Shown: positions 41,919 through 50,727 of the stretch, in pieces | How the letters are laid out: the number at the start of each line of letters is the position of its first letter | Position numbering within the stretch: position 1 is the first letter of the stretch | Source: Harenicola maris | Lineage (GTDB): Bacteria; Pseudomonadota; Alphaproteobacteria; Rhodobacterales; Rhodobacteraceae | Reading direction: 5' to 3' | DNA: 64,000 bases | Assembly (NCBI GenBank): GCA_018524345.1 | Contig: JADQAZ010000003.1 | Location: 372,001 to 436,000 of the forward strand | Notes under the pieces: model-generated | Told to the model about the DNA's origin: nothing | The model's input: only the letters and a program-made list of their open reading frames with translations | Database searches by the model: none | Translations under genes and position numbers: made by a program

Positions 41919-42524
41919 TTGGCCGAGAAACAAGTGCATCCGGGCCTGAAGCTGGCCTTGGAAATGGGGCCGATTGCGGCCTTTTTCATCGGCTATCTTT
42001 GGCTGAAGGACGAGGTGTTTACCTTTGGCGGGACGGAATACCGCGGGTTCATCGTGGTCACGGCGGCTTTTGTGCCGCTGATCCTGTTGACGACGGGGAT
42101 TTTATGGAAGCTGACCGGAACGCTGAGCCGGATGCAGGTGATGACGGCGGTTCTGGTGACGGTGATGGGCGGGCTTACGGTTGCCCTGAATGACGAGCGC
42201 TTCATCAAGATGAAGCCGACGATCCTGTATACGGTGTTTGCGGCGGTGCTGGCCTATGGGTTGATGCAGGGGAAAAGCTATCTGCAATATGTGATGCATG
42301 CGGCCCTGCCGATGCAGGATGCGGGCTGGATGATCCTGACGAAACGCTTTGTGGGGCTGTTTGTGGGGCTGGCTGTGGCGAATGAGCTGGTCTGGCGGTT
42401 GATGAGCGAGCAGGCCTGGGTGAATTTCAAGACCTTTGGCCTGCCGGTGATCCTGTTTGCCTTTATGTTCGCCCAAGCGGGCCTGATGTCGCGTTATAGC
42501 GTTGAAGACGACAAAGCAGAGTGA
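41919..42524 (+). CDS. ispZ: Inner-membrane septation protein A family (YciB/IspZ)
   Basis: 201-aa polytopic membrane protein. The start KLALEMGPIAAFFIGYLWL, the central GGLTVALNDERFIKMKPTILYTVFAAVL, and WMILTKRFVGLFVGLAVANELVW are the conserved segments of the YciB/IspA family, linked to cell envelope synthesis and division. The start codon appears to be TTG, 4 bp after the DMT gene. Last gene of the ftsY cluster; a dispersed repeat follows. Confidence 0.92.
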   Translation: MAEKQVHPGLKLALEMGPIAAFFIGYLWLKDEVFTFGGTEYRGFIVVTAAFVPLILLTTGILWKLTGTLSRMQVMTAVLVTVMGGLTVALNDERFIKMKPTILYTVFAAVLAYGLMQGKSYLQYVMHAALPMQDAGWMILTKRFVGLFVGLAVANELVWRLMSEQAWVNFKTFGLPVILFAFMFAQAGLMSRYSVEDDKAE

Positions 42525-42608
42525 CGGTGCCCTCCCGCGCCTTGGCGCGGGAGAGATTTTTCGGAGAAAAATCTGGATCCGGGGGCGCTGCCCCCCGGCC
42601 TGCGGCCT

Positions 42609-42637
42609 CCCCCCGGGATATTTTGGCCAATAAGAAG
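42609..42637 (-). repeat. Dispersed intergenic repeat, copy 6
   Basis: Reverse-strand copy: CTTCTTATTGG-CCA-AAATATCCC with GGGGG. It is flanked to the left by a GGGGGC-GCT-GCCCCC hairpin and by TTTTTCGGAGAAAAA, and lies between convergent ispZ and the GST gene. Confidence 0.8.
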
Positions 42638-42639
42638 CG

Positions 42640-43347
42640 CTATGCCTTGGTTTTAAACAGCAGGCTTTGGGCGTTTTTGTCGGTTTGCAGGTTGGAGCGG
42701 GCGTCCTCTGCCAGAGCGCGGCCTTTCTGGACGGCGGGGCGGGCGGCGACTGTGTCGAGCCAGCGGGCCATATTGGGTTTGTCGTCCAGAGTTTGTTGTT
42801 GCCCTTCCCACAGGGAGGCCCATGGCCAGATCGCCATATCGGCGATGGAGAAGCTGTTGCCGGCGACGTATTCGTTTTTGGCCAGCTGTGTGTCGAGGAC
42901 CTTGTAGAGGCGGCCGGTTTCGGCGCGGTAGCGGTCTTTGGCGTAGGGCAGGTCGTGGGGTGGGTCCATGGCCGGGGCGTATTTGAGGAAGTGGTGGGCT
43001 TGGCCCGCCATCGGGCCGAGGCCGCCCATTTGCCACATCAGCCATTCTGTGACCGCGACTTTCTCGCGCGCGGTTTCACCGGCGAAGCGGCCGGATTTGG
43101 CGGCGAGGTATTGCAGGATGGCGCCGGATTCGAAGATGGAGATCGGGGCGCCGTCCGGCCCGTCCGGATCGACGATGGCGGGCATGCGGTTGTTGGGGGC
43201 GATTTTCAGGAAATCGGGTTTGAACTGGTCCCCTGCGCCGATGTTCACGAGATGGGTTTTATAGGGGAGGTCCATTTCCTCCAGCGCGATGGAGATTTTC
43301 CATCCGTTGGGGGTGGGCCAGTAGTAGAGGTCGATGGGATTTGTCAT
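42640..43347 (-). CDS. Glutathione S-transferase family protein (YfcG/YghU-like)
   Basis: 235 aa. The thioredoxin-fold N-terminal domain starts MTNPIDLYYWPTPNGWKISIALEEMDLPY and contains NNRMPAIVDPDG (cis-proline site) and FESGAILQYLA (glutathione binding). The helical C-terminal domain has WLMWQMGGLGPMAGQAHHF and FSIADMAIWPW. These are the marks of the Nu-class disulfide-bond oxidoreductases YfcG/YghU. Full length. It starts 24 bp after the hydrolase gene on the same strand, so may be co-transcribed. Confidence 0.9.
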   Translation of the reverse strand: MTNPIDLYYWPTPNGWKISIALEEMDLPYKTHLVNIGAGDQFKPDFLKIAPNNRMPAIVDPDGPDGAPISIFESGAILQYLAAKSGRFAGETAREKVAVTEWLMWQMGGLGPMAGQAHHFLKYAPAMDPPHDLPYAKDRYRAETGRLYKVLDTQLAKNEYVAGNSFSIADMAIWPWASLWEGQQQTLDDKPNMARWLDTVAARPAVQKGRALAEDARSNLQTDKNAQSLLFKTKA

Positions 43348-43371
43348 TTCAGGTTCCTTCTGGGCTGGCCA

Positions 43372-44325
43372 TTAGGATGTGCTTTTTCCGCCGAAGGGCA
43401 AGGGGGGCCACGAGGAGGTGATCCATTGCAGCCTGCGGGTGGGCTGTGCATTTGCGCGCAGGCTTTGGTGTAGTTCCGGCAAGAGGGCGGGGTTTAGCAG
43501 CAGGCGGCGGTAGAGGCCGAAGATGCCGGGGCGCAGGTAGACGCTCCAGTGGCATATGCGTTTCTGGCGCGGGGCGATGGTGAGCCCGTGGGATTTCAGG
43601 GCGCTGAGGGCCGCTGTGTCGTCTATGGGCAGGTCGACGCGGGCGGCTGTGCCCCGAATGAGACCGCGCCCGAGCCCGCGGCCGAGGGAGCGGCTGCGCC
43701 AGAGGTGCGGGGCGAGGGCCCATTCGAACATATAGTCGAAGAGCCAGTTTTCGCGGCTGATGATATTGATCAGTTGCAGGGATTGGCCTGCGGGGGAGGC
43801 GAGGGCGGCCTCTGCCGGTTTGCGAAATTCCGCCCCCGCCATGAGGATCGCCGTGCCGAGCAGGCCGGGCCGCAGGCGGGGCAGGGCGCTGAGCACGACG
43901 CGGGCGCCCATGGAATGGGCCATGAGGTCGATCCGGCGGCCGGGGGCGAGGGCGGCGAGGTCTTCGATCAGCCCCGCGAGGGCCTGCCCCGCCTGCGCCG
44001 CGCGGCGGTAGACGCGGTGCAGCGCGCCGCGCCCCTGCCAGCCGAAGCCGATGCAGAGGGGCTCTGTTGCGCTTTCGCGCCCGGGGCGCAACCCGAGGGC
44101 GTGGGGCCAAGAGCGGCTGCGGGTGTAGGCGCTGTGGTTTTGCGGGGCAAAGAGGCTGTCGAAGGGGCAGTGGCCGGGGCAATCCGGCGCGTATTTGAAG
44201 CCGTGGACCATGATCAGAATCGGTGCCTCTGGGGCCAGCCTTTGGTGGGCCTTTTGGATGGCGCGGGCCTGATCCGCGCTGATCGGGGCGGCCCTGTTTC
44301 GGGCGCTGATTTGAACCAAGGGCAT
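43372..44325 (-). CDS. Alpha/beta hydrolase
   Basis: 317 aa. The fold is indicated by APILIMVHGFKYAP (oxyanion-hole HG) near residue 35 and by the nucleophile elbow DLMAHSMGARVVLSALPRL near 140, with Ser in HSMG. A possible acid Asp is in DLPIDDTAALSAL and a His in LKSHGLT. No signal peptide. The substrate is unknown. Upstream of the GST on the same strand. The 287-bp gap to metZ includes the SAM-II riboswitch on the opposite strand. Confidence 0.8.
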   Translation of the reverse strand: MPLVQISARNRAAPISADQARAIQKAHQRLAPEAPILIMVHGFKYAPDCPGHCPFDSLFAPQNHSAYTRSRSWPHALGLRPGRESATEPLCIGFGWQGRGALHRVYRRAAQAGQALAGLIEDLAALAPGRRIDLMAHSMGARVVLSALPRLRPGLLGTAILMAGAEFRKPAEAALASPAGQSLQLINIISRENWLFDYMFEWALAPHLWRSRSLGRGLGRGLIRGTAARVDLPIDDTAALSALKSHGLTIAPRQKRICHWSVYLRPGIFGLYRRLLLNPALLPELHQSLRANAQPTRRLQWITSSWPPLPFGGKSTS

Positions 44326-44488
44326 GGGGGCGGCTCCACCAGATATTGTGTGTTTTGTAGGCCTGCCCCGCGACAGTTTCCTTACGGTTCTGTGACATGG
44401 CTGTGACTTGGATGGACCTTTGCACTGGCCCTTGCGAGGGGCGCGCGGGAGCGTCTTGACCCTTTGGGCGGGCGGGCGTATGCATCCG

Positions 44489-44543
44489 GCGTGGCGATTT
44501 GTTCACCGGATTGCGGGCCACGTTAAATATGCTGCTAAAGAGG
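44489..44543 (+). ncRNA. SAM-II riboswitch
   Basis: The leader contains CGTGGCGATTTG, CCGGATTGCGG, GCCACGTTAAA and GCTAAAGAGG in order. CGTGGC pairs with GCCACG (P1) and the conserved TTAAA and GCTAAAG segments complete the pseudoknot, as in alphaproteobacterial metA/metZ leaders. Binding of S-adenosylmethionine should reduce metZ expression. Confidence 0.93.
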
Positions 44544-44557
44544 TCAGGCTGGGGGTT

Positions 44558-44590
44558 CCTCGTCGCTTGACAGCGGTGAGGTATTTTTTT
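44558..44590 (+). terminator. Attenuator-type terminator between SAM-II and metZ
   Basis: CCTCGTCGCT (44558-44567) pairs with AGCGGTGAGG (44572-44581) including two G-U pairs around a TGAC loop, followed by TATTTTTTT. It ends 22 bp before the metZ ATG, so SAM-II control can work by transcription termination. Confidence 0.85.
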
Positions 44591-44612
44591 GGCCAAATGA
44601 AGGAGGCCCCTT

Positions 44613-45809
44613 ATGTCTGATCGTTCTGAAAAAGACTGGAACACCCGCACGAAACTGGTTCATTCCGGCTCTCGCCGGTCGCAATATGGCGAGATGGCGG
44701 AGGCGATTTACCTGACGCAGGGCTTTGCCTATCCCACCGCCGAGGCGGCGGAGGCGCGGTTTATCGAGCTGGGCGAGGACGAGTTCATTTACGGGCGTTA
44801 CGGCAACCCCACCGTGCGGATGTTCGAGGAGCGGATTGCGGCGCTTGAGGGTTGCGAGGATGCTTTTGCGACCGCATCGGGCATGGCGGCGGTGAATGCG
44901 GCGCTGTTTTCCATTCTTAAGGCCGGGGATCATCTGGTCTCTGCGCGGGCGCTGTTTGGCTCTTGTTTGTATATTGTCGAGGACCTTTTGCCGCGCTTTG
45001 GCGTTGAGGTGACCTTGGTCGATGGCACCGATCTGGCCCAGTGGGAGGCCGCGGTGCGGCCCGAGACCAAGGCGGTGTTTTTCGAGACCATGTCGAACCC
45101 GACTTTGGAGGTGATCGATGTGGCGGCTGTGGCCAAGATCGCCCATGCGGTTGGGGCCTTGGTGGTGATCGACAATGTGTTCGCGACGCCTGTGTTCCAA
45201 CGCTCATTCGATCTGGGGGCGGATGTGGTGATCTATTCCGCGACCAAGCATATCGACGGGCAGGGCCGTGTTTTGGGCGGCGTTGTTCTGGGCAGCACGG
45301 AGTATATCCGCAAGACGCTTGAGCCCTATCTGAAGCATACCGGCGGCTCGATGAGCCCGTTTAACGCATGGGTTTTGCTGAACGGGATGCAGACGCTTGA
45401 GCTGCGGTGCCGGGCGCAGGCCGAGGCGGCGGCGAAGATTGCGCAGGGCTTGCAGGGGCATGGGGCCTTGGCAAAGGTGACCTATCCGGGTCTGCCGGAT
45501 CATCCGCAGGCGGCGCTTGCGGCGCGGCAGATGGATTGCGGCGGCACGATGTTGGCCTTTGAGGTCAAGGGCGGGCAGGCGGCGGCGTTCAAGGTGTTGA
45601 ACGCGCTTGAGATTATCACGATTTCCAACAATCTGGGCGATGCCAAGACCATTGCCACCCACCCCTCGACCACGACGCATCAGCGTCTTGAGGAGGCGGA
45701 CCGTCTGGCCCTTGGCATCACGCCGGGCTTGATCCGCCTGTCTGTGGGCCTTGAGGATGCGGATGATCTGATTGCGGATCTGCGCGGCGCCTTGGACGCG
45801 GCGCTGTGA
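44613..45809 (+). CDS. metZ: O-succinylhomoserine sulfhydrylase MetZ
   Basis: PLP enzyme that makes homocysteine from O-succinylhomoserine and sulfide. Cys/Met-metabolism family marks: YGRYGNPTVRMFEERIAALEG, FATASGMAAVNAAL, ETMSNPTLEVIDVAAV, the PLP lysine in IYSATKHIDGQGRVLGG (near residue 210), and ISNNLGDAKTIATHPSTTTH. At 398 aa it is complete. AAGGAGG lies 8-9 bp before the ATG. Controlled by the SAM-II riboswitch and terminator upstream. Overlaps the next gene by TGATG. Confidence 0.96.
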   Translation: MSDRSEKDWNTRTKLVHSGSRRSQYGEMAEAIYLTQGFAYPTAEAAEARFIELGEDEFIYGRYGNPTVRMFEERIAALEGCEDAFATASGMAAVNAALFSILKAGDHLVSARALFGSCLYIVEDLLPRFGVEVTLVDGTDLAQWEAAVRPETKAVFFETMSNPTLEVIDVAAVAKIAHAVGALVVIDNVFATPVFQRSFDLGADVVIYSATKHIDGQGRVLGGVVLGSTEYIRKTLEPYLKHTGGSMSPFNAWVLLNGMQTLELRCRAQAEAAAKIAQGLQGHGALAKVTYPGLPDHPQAALAARQMDCGGTMLAFEVKGGQAAAFKVLNALEIITISNNLGDAKTIATHPSTTTHQRLEEADRLALGITPGLIRLSVGLEDADDLIADLRGALDAAL

Positions 45810-46273
45810 TGCTGTCGGTGCGCGATTATCGCCCCGGGGATGCGGAGGCTTTGTTTGTGGTTTGCCAGGAGGCGATCCTTGACGGGGCGACGGATTACAC
45901 GCCGGCGCAGCGTTCGGCCTGGGCGGCGCGGTTTACCAGCGCCGAGGCTCTGGCCCTCAAGTTGGCGATGCAGCAGGTGGTTGTGGGCCTGAGTGGAGAT
46001 CAGCCCAAGGGGCTGATGACGCTGGACGGGGGGCTGCTTGATCTGGCCTATGTTGCGCCCGAGGCGCGCGGCAGTGGTTTGGCGGACCTGATGCATGCTG
46101 TTTTGCTCAACCGTGCAACGGTGGCGGGGCAGGGGGATTTGACGGTGCATGCCAGCCACCATGCGCGCCGGTTTCTGGCGCGGCAGGGTTGGCAGGCGCG
46201 GGCCGAGCAGGAGGTGCAGATCGGGGGCGAAACGCTTGAGAATTGCGTTATGGAGCTTCGGCTTTCGGCCTGA
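45809..46273 (+). CDS. GNAT family N-acetyltransferase
   Basis: 154 aa. LSVRDYRPGDAEALFVVCQEAI opens the GNAT fold, and the acetyl-CoA loop is LAYVAPEARGSGLADLMHAVL (the R/Q-x-x-G-x-G/A type motif, here ARGSGL). It ends with HARRFLARQGWQARAEQEVQIGG, typical of the last strands. The substrate is unknown. Translationally coupled to metZ through TGATG. Confidence 0.88.
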   Translation: MLSVRDYRPGDAEALFVVCQEAILDGATDYTPAQRSAWAARFTSAEALALKLAMQQVVVGLSGDQPKGLMTLDGGLLDLAYVAPEARGSGLADLMHAVLLNRATVAGQGDLTVHASHHARRFLARQGWQARAEQEVQIGGETLENCVMELRLSA

Positions 46274-46313
46274 GGGGGCGCTTGAGGCGGCATTGAAAAA
46301 TGCGCGGTAAAGC

Positions 46314-46343
46314 TTGACAGACCCGCAGGGCGATCCAGATACC
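46314..46343 (+). promoter_or_regulatory. Candidate sigma-70 promoter of folE2
   Basis: A perfect -35 TTGACA (46314-46319) followed after 18 bp by GATACC, a weak -10, 60 bp before the folE2 ATG. I saw no Zur-type palindrome here. Confidence 0.4.
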
Positions 46344-46402
46344 ATGTGATACTGGCGCATCCCGACGCCTTTGGCCCGCACCTTTAGAAAGGGGAAATCG
46401 CC

Positions 46403-47464
<1,062 letters not shown>

Positions 47465-47536
47465 CACGCGCCGCAGTGCCGCAAATCCGCTGCGGCACCG
47501 CTTGACACCCCCCGCGTTCCCAATAACGGTGCGGCC

Positions 47537-48985
47537 ATGATTGATATCCGCCCCATAGGCTATGTCATTGGCCTTTTGCTGGTCATTCTTGGTGCGGCTA
47601 TGCTGTTGCCAATGATCATGGATATCTATGATCAGAACGGTCATTGGCCTGCTTTCGTGCAAAGCGCGGTTCTGACGGTGCTCTGCGGCGGGCTTATGGC
47701 GCTTGCCTGTTCCAATGCGGTGGGGGAGGGGCTGTCGATCCGGCAGACCTTTTTGCTGACCACGGCGGTTTGGCTGATGCTGCCGATCTTTGGCGCGTTG
47801 CCCTTCTGGTTTGGCGAGACCGAGGCGCGGTTTGTCGATGCGGTGTTTGAGTCCATGTCGGGGCTGACGACCACGGGGGCCACGGTCTTTGGCCATCTGG
47901 AGACCCTGCCCTCGGGGCTGCTGCTGTGGCGGGCGCTGCTTCAGTGGATGGGCGGCATCGGGGTGATTGTGGTCGCCATGGTGTTCCTGCCCGAGTTGCG
48001 CGTCGGGGGCATGCAGATTTTCCGCTCCGAAGGGTTTGATACGCTTGGCAAAATCCTGCCCCGCGCGGGGGAGATCGCAAGCCGCGTTTCGGTGATCTAT
48101 ATCGGGCTGACGGCGGCCTGCGCGTTGACCTACCTTGCCCTTGGCATGGCGCCTTTTGATGCGCTGACCCATTCCATGACCACCCTCGCCACCGGCGGGT
48201 TTGCCAATTACGACGGCTCCTTCGGGGTGTTTCCGGCGGGGATTGAATATGCGGGGGTGTTTTTCATGCTGCTCGCGGCGCTGCCCTTCGTGCGCTATGT
48301 GCAGATGATGGGCGGCTCGGCGCAACCCCTTTTGCGGGACAGTCAGGTGCGGCTGTTCTTTGGCATCGTTGCCACCTTTGTTTTGATGATCACCATCTGG
48401 CAGATGGTGCAATCGGGGCGCGGCGGCGAGGCGGCCTTTCGCAAGAGCCTGTTTAATGTGACCTCGATCATGACCGGCACGGGCTATGCCTCGGAGAACT
48501 ATATGGTCTGGGGGTCTTTCCCTGTAACGATCATCTTTTTCCTCGGGCTGATCGGGGGCTGCGCGGGCTCTACCGCCTGTTCGATCAAGGTCTTCCGCTA
48601 TCAGCTTTTGTTTGCCTCGATCCGGGCGCAGGTGCGGGCGATCCATTCGCCCTCCGGCCTGTTTACGGCGCGCTATGAGGGGCGGCCTGTGGGCGATGAT
48701 GTGCTCTCCTCGGTGACCTCTTTCTTTGTGATGTTCATCGTGAGCCTTGGGGCTTTGGCGGTGCTGCTTGGCACCACGGGCCTTGATTTCACCACCTCGG
48801 TTTCGGGGGCGGCGGCGGCCTTGGGCAATATCGGGCCGGGGCTGGGGCATTTGATCGGCCCCGCGGGGAGCTTTGCGCCCCTGAATGATGCGGCCAAGTG
48901 GATGCTATCGGCGGGCATGTTGATCGGGCGGCTGGAGCTGCTGGTCGTCTATGCCCTGTTTACCGTTGGATTTTGGAGAGACTGA
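47537..48985 (+). CDS. trkH: TrkH family potassium uptake protein
   Basis: 482-aa membrane subunit of the Trk potassium system. Pore-loop signatures: SMSGLTTTGATVF (first filter), LQWMGGIGVIVVAMVFLP, HSMTTLATGGFAN (second), FNVTSIMTGTGYAS (third) and AAALGNIGPGL (fourth). The number of helices fits TrkH. It overlaps the following TPP-enzyme gene by TGATG; this pairing is unexpected. The cytosolic TrkA partner is not in the window. Confidence 0.94.
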   Translation: MIDIRPIGYVIGLLLVILGAAMLLPMIMDIYDQNGHWPAFVQSAVLTVLCGGLMALACSNAVGEGLSIRQTFLLTTAVWLMLPIFGALPFWFGETEARFVDAVFESMSGLTTTGATVFGHLETLPSGLLLWRALLQWMGGIGVIVVAMVFLPELRVGGMQIFRSEGFDTLGKILPRAGEIASRVSVIYIGLTAACALTYLALGMAPFDALTHSMTTLATGGFANYDGSFGVFPAGIEYAGVFFMLLAALPFVRYVQMMGGSAQPLLRDSQVRLFFGIVATFVLMITIWQMVQSGRGGEAAFRKSLFNVTSIMTGTGYASENYMVWGSFPVTIIFFLGLIGGCAGSTACSIKVFRYQLLFASIRAQVRAIHSPSGLFTARYEGRPVGDDVLSSVTSFFVMFIVSLGALAVLLGTTGLDFTTSVSGAAAALGNIGPGLGHLIGPAGSFAPLNDAAKWMLSAGMLIGRLELLVVYALFTVGFWRD

Positions 48986-50559
48986 TGCAAAGACCCCTAG
49001 GCGCCCAGATAAGCCATATGCTCAAATCGCGCGGGGTCAGCACGATCTTCGGCATTCCGGGTGTGCATAACCAAGAGATGTATCGCGGCATCGAGGAGGC
49101 GGGCCTGACCCATGTTCTGGCGCGTCACGAGCAGGGCGCGGGGTTCATGGCCGATGGCTATGCCCGGGCCAGCGGGCAGCCGGGGGTGGCCTATGTGATC
49201 ACCGGGCCGGGCCTGTGTAATGCCCTGACGCCCATGGGGCAGGCATGGTCCGACAGCGTGCCCCTGCTGGTGATCTCCAGCTGCCTTGACGATACCAGCG
49301 GCACCCATGGCCAGCTGCACCAGATGCGCGATCAGCTGGCAGCAGGGGCGAGCGTATCCGATTGGTCGCTCTGCGCCGGTTCGCCCGGCGCGGCCTATAC
49401 CCTGATCGACAGGGCGCTGACGGAATTTGCCACCATGCGGCCTCGCACCCGTCATATCACCGTGCCGATTGCACAGCTGGAGGGGCAGGCCGATGCGCCG
49501 CCGCCCTTGGCGGTGACGGGGCTGAGCCGTGCCCGCGCCTGTGCCAAGGGCACGGCAGAGGCGCTGCGGGGGGCAAAGCGGCCGCTGTTTATCCTTGGCG
49601 GCGGGGCGCGCCATGCGGCGGCGGAGGCCCGCGCCGTGATCGCGGCGACGGGGGCGGCGGTCTTCACCACCTACGCAGGGCGCGGGATCATCGCGCCGGA
49701 GTGCCCGACGCTCTTCGGCTCCTACCTCGGGCGGCCGGACTCGGCCCGCGTGATCGGCTCTGCCGATCTGGTGGTGGCGGTGGGAACCACCCTGTCGGAA
49801 TGCGACATCTGGCGCAGCGATCTGGGGCGCAAGGCGCCGATGATCCGGGTTGATATCGATGCGGCGGAACTGGGCGACCGTCAGGGCGCGGAAACTGTGG
49901 TGCAAGGCGATGCGCAGAGCTTCTTTGCAGATCTGGCGCAGCGATTGGCGGACCAGACCCCGCAGGCAGACTGGACCGCAAAAGAGGTCGCAGAGACCCG
50001 CAAACGCTGGCGCAGCGAGGTCGAGGCCGAACGCCCCGGCCTGCTGCCGGTGATCGAGGCGCTGAAGGCGGCCCTGCCGGATGACGCGATGATCTACTCC
50101 GACATGACCCAATTCGCCTATGCGGCAAAGGAGGTCTGGGACATGGCCGCCCCCGGCCATTGGCACCACCCCACCGGCTTTGGCACCCTTGGCTATGCCA
50201 TGCCCGCGGCCATCGGCGGCGCCATCGCACGGCCCGGCTTGGCGACTCTGGCCATCGCGGGGGACTACGGCTTTCAATACACCCTGCAGGAACTCGCCAC
50301 GGCGGTGGAACTGGGCCTCAGCCTGCCCATCATCCTGTGGGACAATGGCAAACTGGGAGAGATCGAAGACAGCATGATCCGCGCCCAGATCGCGCCCAAT
50401 GCGGTGGTGCAGAAAAACCCCGATTTCGGAATGCTGGCCCGCGCCTATGGGGCAAAGGCGGCAGAGCCCCAAAGCCTCGCAGAGATCGCAGAAGCGGTCT
50501 CAACGGCGCTCAAGGCCCCCGTGCCCACGCTCATCCGCCTGACGCCGGACCTAAGCTGA
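48985..50559 (+). CDS. Thiamine-diphosphate enzyme, 2-oxoacid decarboxylase type (AruI-like)
   Basis: 524-aa ThDP enzyme of the acetolactate-synthase-like superfamily. N-terminal FGIPGVHNQEMYRG and LARHEQGAGFMADGYARASG carry the catalytic Glu (HEQ). The central domain contains PLFILGGGARHAAAEAR; the C-terminal ThDP motif begins at AIAGDYGFQYTLQEL and ends near ILWDNGKLGEIEDSM (GDG-type motif reads GDY). The N-terminus is close to that of 5-guanidino-2-oxopentanoate decarboxylase (AruI) of arginine catabolism, but related benzoylformate-type decarboxylases are possible. The start ATG overlaps the trkH stop. Confidence 0.82.
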   Translation: MQRPLGAQISHMLKSRGVSTIFGIPGVHNQEMYRGIEEAGLTHVLARHEQGAGFMADGYARASGQPGVAYVITGPGLCNALTPMGQAWSDSVPLLVISSCLDDTSGTHGQLHQMRDQLAAGASVSDWSLCAGSPGAAYTLIDRALTEFATMRPRTRHITVPIAQLEGQADAPPPLAVTGLSRARACAKGTAEALRGAKRPLFILGGGARHAAAEARAVIAATGAAVFTTYAGRGIIAPECPTLFGSYLGRPDSARVIGSADLVVAVGTTLSECDIWRSDLGRKAPMIRVDIDAAELGDRQGAETVVQGDAQSFFADLAQRLADQTPQADWTAKEVAETRKRWRSEVEAERPGLLPVIEALKAALPDDAMIYSDMTQFAYAAKEVWDMAAPGHWHHPTGFGTLGYAMPAAIGGAIARPGLATLAIAGDYGFQYTLQELATAVELGLSLPIILWDNGKLGEIEDSMIRAQIAPNAVVQKNPDFGMLARAYGAKAAEPQSLAEIAEAVSTALKAPVPTLIRLTPDLS

Positions 50560-50585
50560 CGCCCGATCTCACCTGATTCCTTGGG

Positions 50586-50617
50586 CTTCTTATTGGCCCA
50601 AATATCCCCGCCGGAGG
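50586..50617 (+). repeat. Dispersed intergenic repeat, copy 7
   Basis: CTTCTTATTGG-CCC-AAATATCCCC-GCCGGAGG, followed by several short GC hairpins up to about 50,705 (for example CCCGTGC-GCA-GCACGGG). It sits between convergent genes. Confidence 0.8.
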
Positions 50618-50727
50618 CCTGAAAAAGCCGCGCAGCGGCCCGGCCCGTGCGCAGCACGGGCCACGCCCAACCCCAAGCAAGGCCGAAAGGCCGCAGGGCG
50701 GGGGCGGGAGTATTTGCTCGCCGCGGG

